DNA from: Sorangium sp025924095
GTDB taxonomy: Bacteria > Myxococcota_A > Polyangia > Polyangiales > Polyangiaceae
Length of the DNA stretch: 64,000 nt
Direction: 5' to 3'
NCBI RefSeq assembly: GCF_051521505.1
Contig: NZ_CP150356.1
Location: 4,402,001 to 4,466,000 of the forward strand
Numbering within the stretch: the stretch's first letter is position 1; each line of letters opens with the position of its first letter. This document shows, one piece after another, positions 20,968 to 29,757 of the stretch. The position numbers and the translations under genes are program-made. Under the pieces are notes generated by a model. The model did not search any database, had not been told where the DNA came from, and saw only the letters and a program-made list of their open reading frames with translations.

Positions 20968-21354
20968 TCAGCCGATGCGCTTGATGCCGTAAGCGTCAAA
21001 GACGACGTCCTGGCTCACGATGGGGATGTCTTCGACGAGCGCCTGCGCGATCATGAGGCGGTCGAAGGGATCGCGGTGATGGAATGGCAAGTCGCTCACG
21101 CGCGCGACGTGCCGCAACCTTATATCGAGGAGCTCGATGTCGTTCACCGCCATGTGATGCTGGAGGAACGCCCCGATATCGCCGGGGATCGACAGCTTGC
21201 CGAGGCTCACCTTGATGGCGATCTCCCAGGGGCTCGCCACGCTCATCACGAGCTCGTTCGTGGGCTCCTCCAGCGAGCTCTTCGCTGCGGGGCTGAGCTG
21301 CAGATCGTTCGCGAGGAACCAGAGAAAAATATGCGTATCGACGAGCAGCTTCAC
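20968..21354 (-). CDS. vapC: PIN-domain toxin VapC
   Basis: A 128-aa PIN-domain ribonuclease, the toxin of a type II toxin-antitoxin pair. The acidic metal-binding residues are in LLVDTHIFLWFL (Asp6), SPWEIAIKVSLGKL (central Glu) and HHRDPFDRLMIAQAL (C-terminal Asp pair), so the enzyme looks intact. The start overlaps the antitoxin stop by 4 bases. The 181 bases between it and the MerR gene hold no convincing gene. Confidence 0.92.
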   Translation of the reverse strand: MKLLVDTHIFLWFLANDLQLSPAAKSSLEEPTNELVMSVASPWEIAIKVSLGKLSIPGDIGAFLQHHMAVNDIELLDIRLRHVARVSDLPFHHRDPFDRLMIAQALVEDIPIVSQDVVFDAYGIKRIG

Positions 21355-21587
21355 CGCTCGTACTCCGCGAAGTCGTCGAGAGGCGCGTCGAAATCCGGAG
21401 CCATCCAGATCTCCCCGGCGGCCCCGCCGGCCTTCCGCCGCTTTCCGGGGGTCCCGGCAGGCGTCGGCACGGGAACGAGCTGCACCGCAGCCCCGCCGTG
21501 CACGATCACGACCGCCTCCCCGCCGCGCGCGGCGCCCATCAGCTCGTCGAGGCGGGCGACCGCTTCATCCAGCGTGACTTGCACCAT
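21351..21587 (-). CDS. vapB: Phd/YefM-type antitoxin VapB
   Basis: A 78-aa antitoxin. The N-terminal half (MVQVTLDEAVARLDELMGAA, GEAVVIVHGGAAVQLVP) is a Phd/YefM-type DNA-binding fold. The acidic C-terminal tail (DFDAPLDDFAEYE) would wrap around VapC. It is the first gene of a two-gene operon with a 4-base overlap; these pairs are normally autorepressed by the complex. Confidence 0.88.
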   Translation of the reverse strand: MVQVTLDEAVARLDELMGAARGGEAVVIVHGGAAVQLVPVPTPAGTPGKRRKAGGAAGEIWMAPDFDAPLDDFAEYER

Positions 21588-22076
21588 ACCGCCTCGAGGA
21601 TATCGCGGCGATCGCCGGGTCGGAACGAGAAACGCGCTGCTCTGCCGATGCGCGGTGAAGCTCGTCCTGAAAATTTCGCAATTCCTTCGTCATCTCGGTG
21701 GCCAGGGGCGCTTGCGACTCCGCATCCACCTGACTTTCCTCGTCGCGGCTGCGTCACAGGACGACGTCCGAGCTGCTCGAGGACAGCGGTGCGATCCGGC
21801 CGGCTCGCTGCTCTCCCGGCCTGAACAGCGCGTGAGCATCGAAGTCCACGAGCGCCTTCGAGCAGGGCTGCGCGAGATAGCGTTTGCGCGCTGGCCGCCC
21901 ACGCCGTGCTGCGAGCCTCCTCCGTCCCAGCTGCCTGCCAGGCCGCGACAGGTCTCGAGCCTTCGCCGCGCGCTCCGCGATCCGCCGACGAGCATCCGGG
22001 ACCCCCGGCGCACGCGCCGGAATGCGGTCCGGAAGGGGTCTCGAGCCCGCGCGAGCGCTCTGAATTGCGATCCGGA

Positions 22077-22296
22077 GGGGTCCGGACCCCCCATCTGGCA
22101 CAAAATCATGCGCTTCGAAGGGGCAAATGGCACAAATTTGCGCAATTTCGAGCGTTTTTTGGCACAAATTCTGCCGGATAGACGCTCGGCGGAGCGCTTC
22201 GGAGGGGTCCGGACCCCGGTGTGTCGCAATGCATTGCGGTTGAGCCAGTGCTCGACCCCCCTCCGTTGGCACAGATGGAGGCTGGCTGGCACATCT
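22077..22296. repeat. Short palindromic and direct repeats in a 753-bp intergenic region
   Basis: The gap 21588-22340 has no supported gene. It holds two perfect copies of the 14-bp palindrome GGGGTCCGGACCCC (22077-22090 and 22204-22217), 127 bases apart, each preceded by CGGA or GGA. TGGCACA occurs five times in the same orientation (22096, 22128, 22160, 22267, 22287), and three of these read TGGCACAAA at exact 32-base steps. Regular spacing suggests a decayed tandem array or a protein-binding array. The TGGCAC boxes lack a correctly spaced GC, so they are not sigma-54 promoters. Confidence 0.6.
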
Positions 22297-22340
22297 CTCC
22301 CGCGTAGGATGGGCGTGCTGACCTCTCCCGGGGGACAGGC

Positions 22341-23987
22341 TTACGGCCTGCTCGTGCTCCGGAGGCGCCACGCCCGGTACGAGCCGCACGCCGCCTCGAA
22401 CGCGCTGCGCTCGGCGGGGTTCTGGACGAGCCTCGCCGTCCAGGTGGCGTCGACGAGCGTCCTCTGTGCGGGGGTGAGGCCGTAGCGACGCAGCGTCTCC
22501 GGGGCGCGCTCGGGCTCGAGCGCGAGGTCGACGGTGAGCGACGCGTACTGCTCGAGCGAGAACTGGACCGGCCCGCTGGCGGCTCCGTCCGCGGCCTTCG
22601 CGGCCGCCGCGGGGGCGCCGGCGGGCGGAACCGGGCGCGAGGCCGGCGCCGACGGGGGCCCGGGGCTCACGAACGGCAGCGGGTCCGCGCTCTTGCCGCC
22701 CGGGCGCGCGGCCGCTCCCGGAGCGACGGTCGCCCCGTGATCGACGCTCGCCCTGCGACCGCCTGTCGGCCTCGACGGGGGCGAGGAACCGGCGATGAAC
22801 GGCAAGACCGGCGACATCACGACGTCTCTCGGATCGACGGTGCTGCCGAAGTCGACGCGCGACACCGCCGCGGCCGGAGGCGCCTTCGCCTGCGCGATCG
22901 CCGGCGATGGCGTGGCCGAGCTGGCCGGAGCGCGCTCGCCCGCCTTGGTGCGGGCCGCCTGATAGCGCGTCACCACGGCCTTCACGCGACCCTGGAGCGC
23001 GGGATCGGCGCTGATGCGACCCTGCCAGTACTGGAACGCCTGCGCTCGCTGCGGGGGCGTCAGCCGGTGCTTCTCGCAGAGCTGCGCCTCCGTCATGCCG
23101 AAGAGCGTGTGGTCGGCGAGCATCACCGCATACCGCTCGAGCGGGATGGGCGGCGGTGACGCCTCCGCCGGCGCCTGGCCCTGCGGGGCGGGGTCCTGGA
23201 ACGGCAGGCCGTCCGTGAACGGGACGGCCGCCATCGCCGTGGTCGCGCCCTTGCGAGCCCTCGCGGGCTGGGCGCGCTCCTCGCGCATCGACGGAGGCGA
23301 AGGCGGCTCCACGATCGGGCGCGCGACCTGGGCCGGCACCATCGCGGGCGGCTGCACGGCCGGCGGCGCCCCGACCGGCGGCATCCCGACCGGCGGCATC
23401 CCGACCGCCGGCGTCCCGACCGCCGGCATCCCGACCGCCGGCGCCCCGACCACCGGCGCCCCGAGCGCCGGCCCCCCGACCGCCGGCGCCTCCACCGCCG
23501 CCGCGGCGAGCAGCGGCGACGGCGTCCGCGTCAGGGTCGGACATTCCTCGAGCGGCCCCTCCATGTGGCTCCGGAGCGTCGCGGCGAGCGCCTCGTCCGC
23601 CAGGACCCGGTTCGCCCAGCTCGCCTCGAGGCTCGCGTACGCCGCGAGCGGGAGCTCGTGGCGCGAAAGGAACGCGACAGGCTCCGCCGCGGTCACGAAA
23701 TGCCGGCGAAAATGGGCCCACGCGAGCACGTCCGACGCGATGGGCTCGAACGTCGGCTCGAACCGCCGCTTCGCGGCCAGCAGGGCGGTGTCGAACGCCA
23801 CAAGCACCTCGAGATCCGAGGCGGCGCTCTCGTCGATCCTCGCCTGCCAGTGCTCCGACGCCCGCTCCCACGCCGCTGCAGGCACGCCGGCGTGAGCGAG
23901 CGCCCGCCACAGGTCGAGCCCGGCCCCGAGCCCGGCCATCACGGCAGCATACGACTCCAACGAGATGACCGTCTCCTGGTTCGACAT
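22341..23987 (-). CDS. T6SS-associated Pro/Ala-rich protein with repeated helical W-x-x-R motifs
   Basis: A 548-aa last gene of the T6SS operon. Three copies of a roughly 50-residue helical motif (ending like ASEHWQARIDES, AFQYWQGRISADP, VDATWTARLVQNP) lie at the N-terminus, the middle and the C-terminus. They are joined by long Pro/Ala/Gly-rich linkers. The first linker contains eight near-identical 5-residue repeats (P-A/P-V-G). No signal peptide, enzyme motif or membrane segment is seen. The layout suggests a flexible adaptor that binds a partner at several points. The same motif recurs in the 190-aa protein at the head of the operon. Confidence 0.7.
   Translation of the reverse strand: MSNQETVISLESYAAVMAGLGAGLDLWRALAHAGVPAAAWERASEHWQARIDESAASDLEVLVAFDTALLAAKRRFEPTFEPIASDVLAWAHFRRHFVTAAEPVAFLSRHELPLAAYASLEASWANRVLADEALAATLRSHMEGPLEECPTLTRTPSPLLAAAAVEAPAVGGPALGAPVVGAPAVGMPAVGTPAVGMPPVGMPPVGAPPAVQPPAMVPAQVARPIVEPPSPPSMREERAQPARARKGATTAMAAVPFTDGLPFQDPAPQGQAPAEASPPPIPLERYAVMLADHTLFGMTEAQLCEKHRLTPPQRAQAFQYWQGRISADPALQGRVKAVVTRYQAARTKAGERAPASSATPSPAIAQAKAPPAAAVSRVDFGSTVDPRDVVMSPVLPFIAGSSPPSRPTGGRRASVDHGATVAPGAAARPGGKSADPLPFVSPGPPSAPASRPVPPAGAPAAAAKAADGAASGPVQFSLEQYASLTVDLALEPERAPETLRRYGLTPAQRTLVDATWTARLVQNPAERSAFEAACGSYRAWRLRSTSRP
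23371..23490 (-). repeat. Eight 15-bp tandem units inside the Pro/Ala-rich gene
   Basis: On the plus strand the unit is CCGACCGSCGGCRYC, repeated eight times in register from 23371 to 23490 with single-base changes. It encodes a Pro/Val/Gly pentapeptide. The unit is in frame, so copy-number changes would only lengthen or shorten the linker. Confidence 0.8.
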
Positions 23988-23993
23988 AAGCCC

Positions 23994-25325
23994 TCAGCGC
24001 GCCAGGCGAGCCAGATCCGACAACGCACCTTCCAGCGTCGCCCCGAACGCATCCCACGCCACCTGCGCCGGCCTTCCGGCCCGCGCGAGCAGCTCGTCGG
24101 CGCGCACGCGCACGGCCCCGGCCGACAGATCCGGGCGCCGCATCTCGGCGATCACCGATCGCGGAGAATGAGGCTCGCCCCCCCGGAGGCGCGCCGCCTC
24201 GGCGGCCGCGGGGAGCGCCGCGATCGCCGCCTCCCACGCCGCCACGGTGGGCGCCGCGACGCGGTCGCCCAGGGCCGTCACGAGCGCGCCGTGCGCGTCC
24301 TCGTCGAGCTCGTCGCTCCCCAGCTCGGCGAGGAGGCGCGGAAACAAGGACGGCAGCCCGATCCGCCCCATCGCGTCGAGCGAGCCCGGGGTCGAGGGAA
24401 TCCCCGCCGCGAGGTCGCGCGCGAGCTCGCCATCGCCCGCGTAGCCCGCGAGCGCGATCACGTCGAGCGCGTGCGGCCCGAGCGCGGCCAGGGCGCGAGG
24501 ATCCCTCCTCCGCACCCGGTCGAGCGGCTCGAGGTCCCGCTGCAGCATCCGCGCGCGCGCCACCTCGTACGCGAAGGCAGGGCTCTCCACGTCGATCCAC
24601 GAGGCGCGCGCCGGCGCGGGGCGCGCGGGGTCGAGCGGCGTGCGCGCGAGGTACCGCTCGACCGCCGCCTGGACGAGCGGGCTCCGCACCCGCGCCAGCG
24701 CGGCGAGCGCCTCGCCCGGGAGCTCGCCAGGCGGCGTCATCTCCAGCGCGATCCCCGCGAGCACCGGCTGCTCCACGCTCGCCGCCCAGCGCCGCGCGCG
24801 ATCGCGCAGATCCTCGCTCGGCTGGGTCGCGATCGCCTCCGCGATCTCGAGCACGCCCCCGTACGTGGGGAACGCCGCGCCGTCGAGCGACGCGAGCCAC
24901 CCCTCGAACGCGTCCTCCACGCCCGCCGCTTCAAGGCAGCCGAAGAGGATCGCCAGCGCCCACGCCGCGCCGGGGTGCTCGAGGTCCGCCTCGCCCGCGA
25001 ACGCGGCGAGCTCCGCGGGCGTCAGGCCGGCCTCGGCGAGCGCGTCGATGTGCGCGAGGAGGCGGCGCGCGACCTCGGGCCGCTCGAGGTGCGGCCCGGC
25101 CCGATGATCGGCCCCCAGCGCGACCGCCCGCTCCAGGAGGCCGGTCCGCACGTGCTGCTGCCACAGCGCCGCGGACAGCCCCGCCGCCCGCCCGGCGTCG
25201 AGGCGGACCTCTCCCTGCCAGTCGAGCGCGCCCAGATCCCGCTCCGCAGGCGGCGGATCCCGCCCGGCGAGGGGCGCGGCGGGGACCACCCGCTGGAGCC
25301 CGATAGACGCCTTCCGGACGCTCAT
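23994..25325 (-). CDS. TIGR02270-family protein, T6SS cluster
   Basis: A 443-aa member of the TIGR02270 family, often found beside VgrG/Rhs genes in myxobacteria and other proteobacteria. It is almost wholly alpha-helical with HEAT-like repeats (DALAEAGLTPAELAAFAGE; DVIALAGYAGDGELARDLA; AMGRIGLPSLFPRLLAEL). Its biochemical role is not known; a HEAT-like scaffold for effector handling is plausible. The start overlaps the preceding gene's stop by 4 bases. It is followed 6 bases later by the Pro/Ala-rich gene. Confidence 0.75.
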   Translation of the reverse strand: MSVRKASIGLQRVVPAAPLAGRDPPPAERDLGALDWQGEVRLDAGRAAGLSAALWQQHVRTGLLERAVALGADHRAGPHLERPEVARRLLAHIDALAEAGLTPAELAAFAGEADLEHPGAAWALAILFGCLEAAGVEDAFEGWLASLDGAAFPTYGGVLEIAEAIATQPSEDLRDRARRWAASVEQPVLAGIALEMTPPGELPGEALAALARVRSPLVQAAVERYLARTPLDPARPAPARASWIDVESPAFAYEVARARMLQRDLEPLDRVRRRDPRALAALGPHALDVIALAGYAGDGELARDLAAGIPSTPGSLDAMGRIGLPSLFPRLLAELGSDELDEDAHGALVTALGDRVAAPTVAAWEAAIAALPAAAEAARLRGGEPHSPRSVIAEMRRPDLSAGAVRVRADELLARAGRPAQVAWDAFGATLEGALSDLARLAR

Positions 25326-26305
25326 GACCGCTCGTCCCCCACGAGCGCGGCGCCCACGGTCCCGTCGCCCGACCGCGCCCAGGCGAGCGCCACGCGGCCG
25401 CCGACCTGCCCGGCGCCGGCCGGCCCGGGGAGGGGGAGCCCGTGCCGCAGCCAGGCCAGCGCGAACACCGCCGACATCAGGCCCGCGGCGCTGCCGAAGA
25501 GGCCGATCTGCCCCTCGAAGCTCGGCATCTCGGCGCGCTCGAGCCGCGCACGGTGCCGCACCGACGCGAGATGGAAGTCGCGGATCCGGAGCGGATCCAC
25601 GTCGAGCGGCCCGACCACCAGCGGCACCGACGGGCGGAGCCGGAGCGCCGCGAACACGCGCGTGAGCGCGGCGCCGTCCGTGGGCAGATCGTTGTCGTCC
25701 CGCGCGTCGCTCTCCGCCGCGGCGTACGAGTGCACCTTGCCCGCGAGCGGCGCGCCCTGACCCGCGCCCGCGACGAGCCGCACCGCGGCCGCGCCCTCCG
25801 AGGGGGGCAGGGGATTGCGCGTGAAGGCGGAATAGCGCTGCTCCAGCCACCGCTCGAGGTCCTGCCGCCGGATCTGCGAGTCGACGGCGAGCACCACCAC
25901 CTCCGGCTCCCTCCGGAGCAGCTCGTGCGCCTCCTGCAGCGCCGGCACGTACGCCGCCGCCCCCGAGCGCCGGCTCACGACGGTGTGGCCCGCGAGCGTC
26001 AGGAACCGCGCGACGTCCGCCTCGCCCTCGAGCGCCTCCGGGGGCGCGACGAGGAGGATCGGCGTGCTCCTCGACGCGGGCGCCGCGCGCGCCAGCGCCT
26101 GCTTCGCGAGCAGGCGGATGCGCGACGACCACGGGCGCGAGGGGGCGATCCACGGGCAGTGGTGGACGGGGAGGGCCTCGCCGTCGCGCGTCGTGAACGC
26201 GCCGCCCGCGTGCGGGTTGACCTCCGCCCGGTGGAAGAAGACATGCTCGCTCGGGCTCAGCCCGAGCGGCGAGACGAGGGAGATCTCCGCGACGCCGAGG
26301 GCCAT
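25322..26305 (-). CDS. Ketosynthase/thiolase-like protein lacking the active-site Cys
   Basis: A 327-aa protein with beta-ketoacyl synthase-like organisation. It has SLVSPLGLSPSEH near the start, LLVAPPEALE, and the C-terminal FEGQIGLFGSAAGLMSAVFAL glycine-rich helix. The catalytic Cys motif (usually D-T-A-C-S-S) is missing; the only Cys lies in VHHCPWIAP near residue 50. The domain is probably a structural or binding version without condensing activity. Thiolase-like proteins of this kind occur in T6SS effector operons. Its start shares one base with the VgrG stop (TGATG), and its stop overlaps the TIGR02270 gene. Confidence 0.65.
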   Translation of the reverse strand: MALGVAEISLVSPLGLSPSEHVFFHRAEVNPHAGGAFTTRDGEALPVHHCPWIAPSRPWSSRIRLLAKQALARAAPASRSTPILLVAPPEALEGEADVARFLTLAGHTVVSRRSGAAAYVPALQEAHELLRREPEVVVLAVDSQIRRQDLERWLEQRYSAFTRNPLPPSEGAAAVRLVAGAGQGAPLAGKVHSYAAAESDARDDNDLPTDGAALTRVFAALRLRPSVPLVVGPLDVDPLRIRDFHLASVRHRARLERAEMPSFEGQIGLFGSAAGLMSAVFALAWLRHGLPLPGPAGAGQVGGRVALAWARSGDGTVGAALVGDERS

Positions 26306-28845
26306 CAGCCGGCGCTCTCCTTGCCTGTGTGCTGGGTCTTGCCGTTGATGGTGATCGTCGCGGACTCGAGGGTGAGGCCGCCGCCGTGCACCGAGACCGT
26401 GGACGCGCCGTCGCCCACGTCGAACACAACGGTGCCGCCGTCGAGGGTGAGGGGACCGCCCGCCTGGATCGACAGCGCGCCGCTGGCCTTCACCGCGAAC
26501 TCGGCGCCCGCGTCGAGCCGGATGGCGCCGCCCGCCTTGAGGGTGTGGGCGGTCTTGACGTTGCGCCCGAGCCCGGCGGTCGCCCGCAGGGAGGTCGCCG
26601 CCGCGGTGTCCGACGAGGCGGCCATCGTGAGGCGCGAGATGCGGACCGCCGACGTGGCGTGGCTGCCCCCGATCGCGAAGCTCGAGGCGCCGAGGGTCGT
26701 CCACTTGAGCGCCCCCGGCGTCTGGATGGCGTGGATCGCGCCGATCACCTCGGTCACCGCGCCGTTCACGACAAGCTTGCGGTGCCCCGGCGCGGCGGCC
26801 GCGGCGCCCGCGCCGGCGCCTCCGGGGCCCGCCGCGCCGCCGCCGCCCTGCTGCTCGGCCGCGCGTTGCTTGGCCTGCTCGGACCACGGCGTGAGGCCGG
26901 CGCTGTCGGCCGCCGCGACGATGGCGTCGCCGCCGGGGATCCGGCCGGCGACCTCGCCGAGGCCGGTCTGCACAGCGGCCGTCGCGAGGCCGCTCAATCC
27001 GCCGTTCCGGTATCCATTGCCCAGCGCCTTGCCCCACGAATAGCCCTTCGTGAGGGCGGTGCCGACCCCGGGGATCTGTCCGACCCCGGCCAGCACCGCC
27101 GCCTCGGCGAAGCCCTTGAGTCCGCTGATCGGATCGCCCACCTGCTCGATGAGGTTGGCGCCGATCGAGACGGTCTCGCTCCCCACCTTCGTCGTGCCGG
27201 TGGCGTTGATCGTGATGTCCTGATTGCCGCCCACCGAAGCCGTCTGGCGATCGACGCCGACCGTCCACGCGTTCTCGAGCGACAGCGTCTCATTGCCGCC
27301 GATCTGCCACGATTGCGCGCCCTTGATGTGGATGTTCTCGAACCCCACGGTCTGGTTCTGCATGTCGGCGCCGACGGTGGTCGTCTTGCCGAAGCCGGCG
27401 CTCCAGACCATGTGCTGCCGCCCCGCGGCGTCCTCCAGCGAGATCATGTTGGCCTTGCCGCCGCCGGGAGAGCTCACGGTGCCGATCGCGGTCATCGTCT
27501 TGTTGGCGGGCAGGCCGAACGCGGGCAGCTGCCGGCCGTTGAAGGAGCGCCCGAGCACGTAGGGCCGATCGGGGTCGCCGTCCTCGAAGCCGACGAGCAC
27601 CTCCCAGCCCACGCGCGGAAGGAGCATGGAGCCCGGGAGATTGGCCTGCATCACGCGGATCGGGAGGCTCGATGTCCCGTCCCTCGGGCCCCCGCGGTCC
27701 CAGGGGAACGTGACGCGCACGCAGCCGGCCGCGTCGGTGTGGATCTCCTCGCCGCTCGAGCCGGTCACCGTGGCGCTCTGGATGCCCGGGATGCGCGGGC
27801 GCGGGGTGACGCGCGGGAGCCGGTACGGCACGCCGAGCGGGATCGCCCTCACGTGCAGCCTGCCTTCGGGCTCACCCGCTCTCCAGGTGAGCGAGGTCTC
27901 GACGACGAAGTACTTGCCGCTCGGCGAGACGCCCACCGAGAGCGCGGCGTCGGCCTCGAGCTGCACGCCGGGGCGGAGCTCGAGGGCGGTCGTGTCGAAC
28001 TCGAGGACATCGGCGTCGGCCCGCAGCGCCTCGAGTCGCAGCCGCGCCTCGCGCTGCCCCTCGTCCTCGGTGCGGAACCGGCCGGGCGCCTCGTAGACCT
28101 CCACGGCCTTCTCCGGATCGAGGCCGCCCTCGGCCTTCGCCTCCAGCTTCACGGCCGGCTTGGCCGGGTCGTGATCGCGCAGGGCCACCTTGCCGGGGCG
28201 GCGCCTGCGGATGTGCCTGGCGGCGAAGGCCACGCGTTTCCCGGGGTAAAGGCCCGATTCATCGACGAACATCAAGGGCTCCGGCAGGGCCTCGGGCGCC
28301 GCTTCGGACCTGTCGCAGAGGACGAACGCGTCGAAGCCCTCCCTGGGATCGAACCGGAAATAAAGGCCCTCTTCCTCGCAGATCCGGCGAAGGAAGACGT
28401 CGTCGGTCTCGTTCCACTGGGTGACGTGCTCGCGCTCCGGCGGCGGCTGCGCCTCGTTCACGAAGGCGTCGCCCTGGATGCCGGCGCCGGCGAGGAGCTC
28501 CTCCACGATCGCCGCGGCGGTCGTCCTGCGGAACACCCGCGCGTCCTTGCGCAAGGTGAGCCACTCGATGGCCGAGCGGAGGTCGATCGTATAGAGCCGC
28601 TGCGCGCCCGGGTCGGCGGTGGCGACCGCGGCGAGGCTCGCGACGACGCCGTGGTGCACCGCGATCGCGCCGTCGTCGCCGGTGATCTCGATCCGCGCGG
28701 GCGTCCCGAGGAGGGCCTCGCCATCGAGCGGCTCGGGCGCGGAGACGTCGACCTCGGCGCGCGTCGCGCGGCCGAGCGCGCTCACGAGGTGGAGCTCGAT
28801 GGTGTGCGTCGTCGCCGGAGGATCGAGGGAGAGGGTGACGTGCAT
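26305..28845 (-). CDS. vgrG: Type VI secretion spike protein VgrG (third in operon)
   Basis: An 846-aa VgrG. It has the gp27-like base (RKDARVFRRTTAAAIVEELL, QWNETDDVFLRRICEEEG), the gp5-like OB region (VRVTFPWDRG, GWEVLVGFEDGDPDRPYVLG) and a C-terminal beta-helix with G-G-N repeats. An extra segment of about 110 residues (GFAEAAVLAGVGQIPGVG ... GLTPWSEQAKQ) interrupts the C-terminal region before a final beta-helix and may be an effector-docking insert. VgrG trimers cap the Hcp tube and carry effectors out. The start at 28845 follows the 301-aa gene by 5 bases. Confidence 0.92.
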   Translation of the reverse strand: MHVTLSLDPPATTHTIELHLVSALGRATRAEVDVSAPEPLDGEALLGTPARIEITGDDGAIAVHHGVVASLAAVATADPGAQRLYTIDLRSAIEWLTLRKDARVFRRTTAAAIVEELLAGAGIQGDAFVNEAQPPPEREHVTQWNETDDVFLRRICEEEGLYFRFDPREGFDAFVLCDRSEAAPEALPEPLMFVDESGLYPGKRVAFAARHIRRRRPGKVALRDHDPAKPAVKLEAKAEGGLDPEKAVEVYEAPGRFRTEDEGQREARLRLEALRADADVLEFDTTALELRPGVQLEADAALSVGVSPSGKYFVVETSLTWRAGEPEGRLHVRAIPLGVPYRLPRVTPRPRIPGIQSATVTGSSGEEIHTDAAGCVRVTFPWDRGGPRDGTSSLPIRVMQANLPGSMLLPRVGWEVLVGFEDGDPDRPYVLGRSFNGRQLPAFGLPANKTMTAIGTVSSPGGGKANMISLEDAAGRQHMVWSAGFGKTTTVGADMQNQTVGFENIHIKGAQSWQIGGNETLSLENAWTVGVDRQTASVGGNQDITINATGTTKVGSETVSIGANLIEQVGDPISGLKGFAEAAVLAGVGQIPGVGTALTKGYSWGKALGNGYRNGGLSGLATAAVQTGLGEVAGRIPGGDAIVAAADSAGLTPWSEQAKQRAAEQQGGGGAAGPGGAGAGAAAAAPGHRKLVVNGAVTEVIGAIHAIQTPGALKWTTLGASSFAIGGSHATSAVRISRLTMAASSDTAAATSLRATAGLGRNVKTAHTLKAGGAIRLDAGAEFAVKASGALSIQAGGPLTLDGGTVVFDVGDGASTVSVHGGGLTLESATITINGKTQHTGKESAG

Positions 28846-28850
28846 GGGAG

Positions 28851-29756
28851 TCAGCCAAGCCTTCTTCGTTCGGCCTTCGGGGGCCGCACGAGGAGCGCGT
28901 CCAGCGCGGGACCGAAGCAACGCCAGCTGTGCTGCTCCCGCCGCCAGAGCTGGCCATCGCCGGTGAGGACATAGCCGGTGGCGCCGAGCGACCCGCTCGT
29001 CCGCCGATCCTCCTCCGCGAAGAGCTCTTCCTCCTGAAGATCGCGGTCGAGCCGAGGCCGCACCTGGTACAGGGGACCGAGGTGCTCCCCGGTCGCGCGG
29101 CAATAAACCCTGTACCGGTCGGGGTAGCCCGCCGGAAACGCGGCCTCCAGGCGCGCCGTGGAGACGCCGAGGCGCGAAGGCGGCCAGTGGCCCGCGGCGA
29201 CGAGCGTATCCCTGGCAAAGCCGGGCGCCACGAGCTCCGCGGCGAGCCGGAGAGCGGTCAAACTGCCGCCGTGGAACGCCGCGCTTACCTGGACGAGCGC
29301 GCTCCTCAGCAGCGGCTCCAGGTGCCTGTCGCGCGTCACACGGCTCAGCGCCCACCAGTCGATCAGCCGGAGCCATTCCGCGCTCTGAAAGCGTCGGTCC
29401 ACCGACCGGAGCTCATGGAGAGCCCGTCCGAGGGGCGATCTCGGCGAGATCCGCGGCGCGAGGGATTGCACGTGCGCTCGGTACTCCCGGAACGTCCTCG
29501 GCCGCGCCACGCCATCCCATGGGACATCGTCCGTTGTGACCTCATGCGGATGACCGATCACCCGGCTCCCCTTCAGCACCACCTCGCACTCGCGAGGCCC
29601 GTACGTGAGGAACTGAACCTCGTTGGGAGGGTCGGACAGCTCGCCGCCCGTGTAGAAGAAGTCCGGGAAGCCAAGCTCCTGGTAGAGCTCGATCTCCGGC
29701 GCGCGGCGCGCGGCGAGCTCGTTCATGAATTCGACGGTGGGTTGCGGTAAGAGCAT
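28851..29756 (-). CDS. Probable partner (immunity or adaptor) of the Rhs effector, 301 aa
   Basis: This unrecognised soluble protein starts one base after the Rhs stop codon, the position of immunity or chaperone genes in polymorphic toxin loci. It has many Trp/Tyr/Arg residues (LGFPDFFYTGGEL; AEWLRLIDWWALSRV; GQLWRREQHSWRCFG). No signal peptide or membrane segment is seen. At 301 aa it is long for an immunity protein, so a T6SS adaptor is an equal possibility. Position is the only functional evidence. Confidence 0.5.
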   Translation of the reverse strand: MLLPQPTVEFMNELAARRAPEIELYQELGFPDFFYTGGELSDPPNEVQFLTYGPRECEVVLKGSRVIGHPHEVTTDDVPWDGVARPRTFREYRAHVQSLAPRISPRSPLGRALHELRSVDRRFQSAEWLRLIDWWALSRVTRDRHLEPLLRSALVQVSAAFHGGSLTALRLAAELVAPGFARDTLVAAGHWPPSRLGVSTARLEAAFPAGYPDRYRVYCRATGEHLGPLYQVRPRLDRDLQEEELFAEEDRRTSGSLGATGYVLTGDGQLWRREQHSWRCFGPALDALLVRPPKAERRRLG

Positions 29757-29757
29757 G

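Noticed and set aside
22096..22175. Sigma-54 promoters at the TGGCAC boxes
   Set aside because: The invariant GG-N10-GC spacing is not met (one base short at the best site), and no suitable gene follows.
21754..24900. 1048-aa minus-strand frame across the T6SS tail genes
   Set aside because: Arg/Ala/Gly-dominated shadow frame; the two overlapping genes in other frames have coupled starts and recognisable families.
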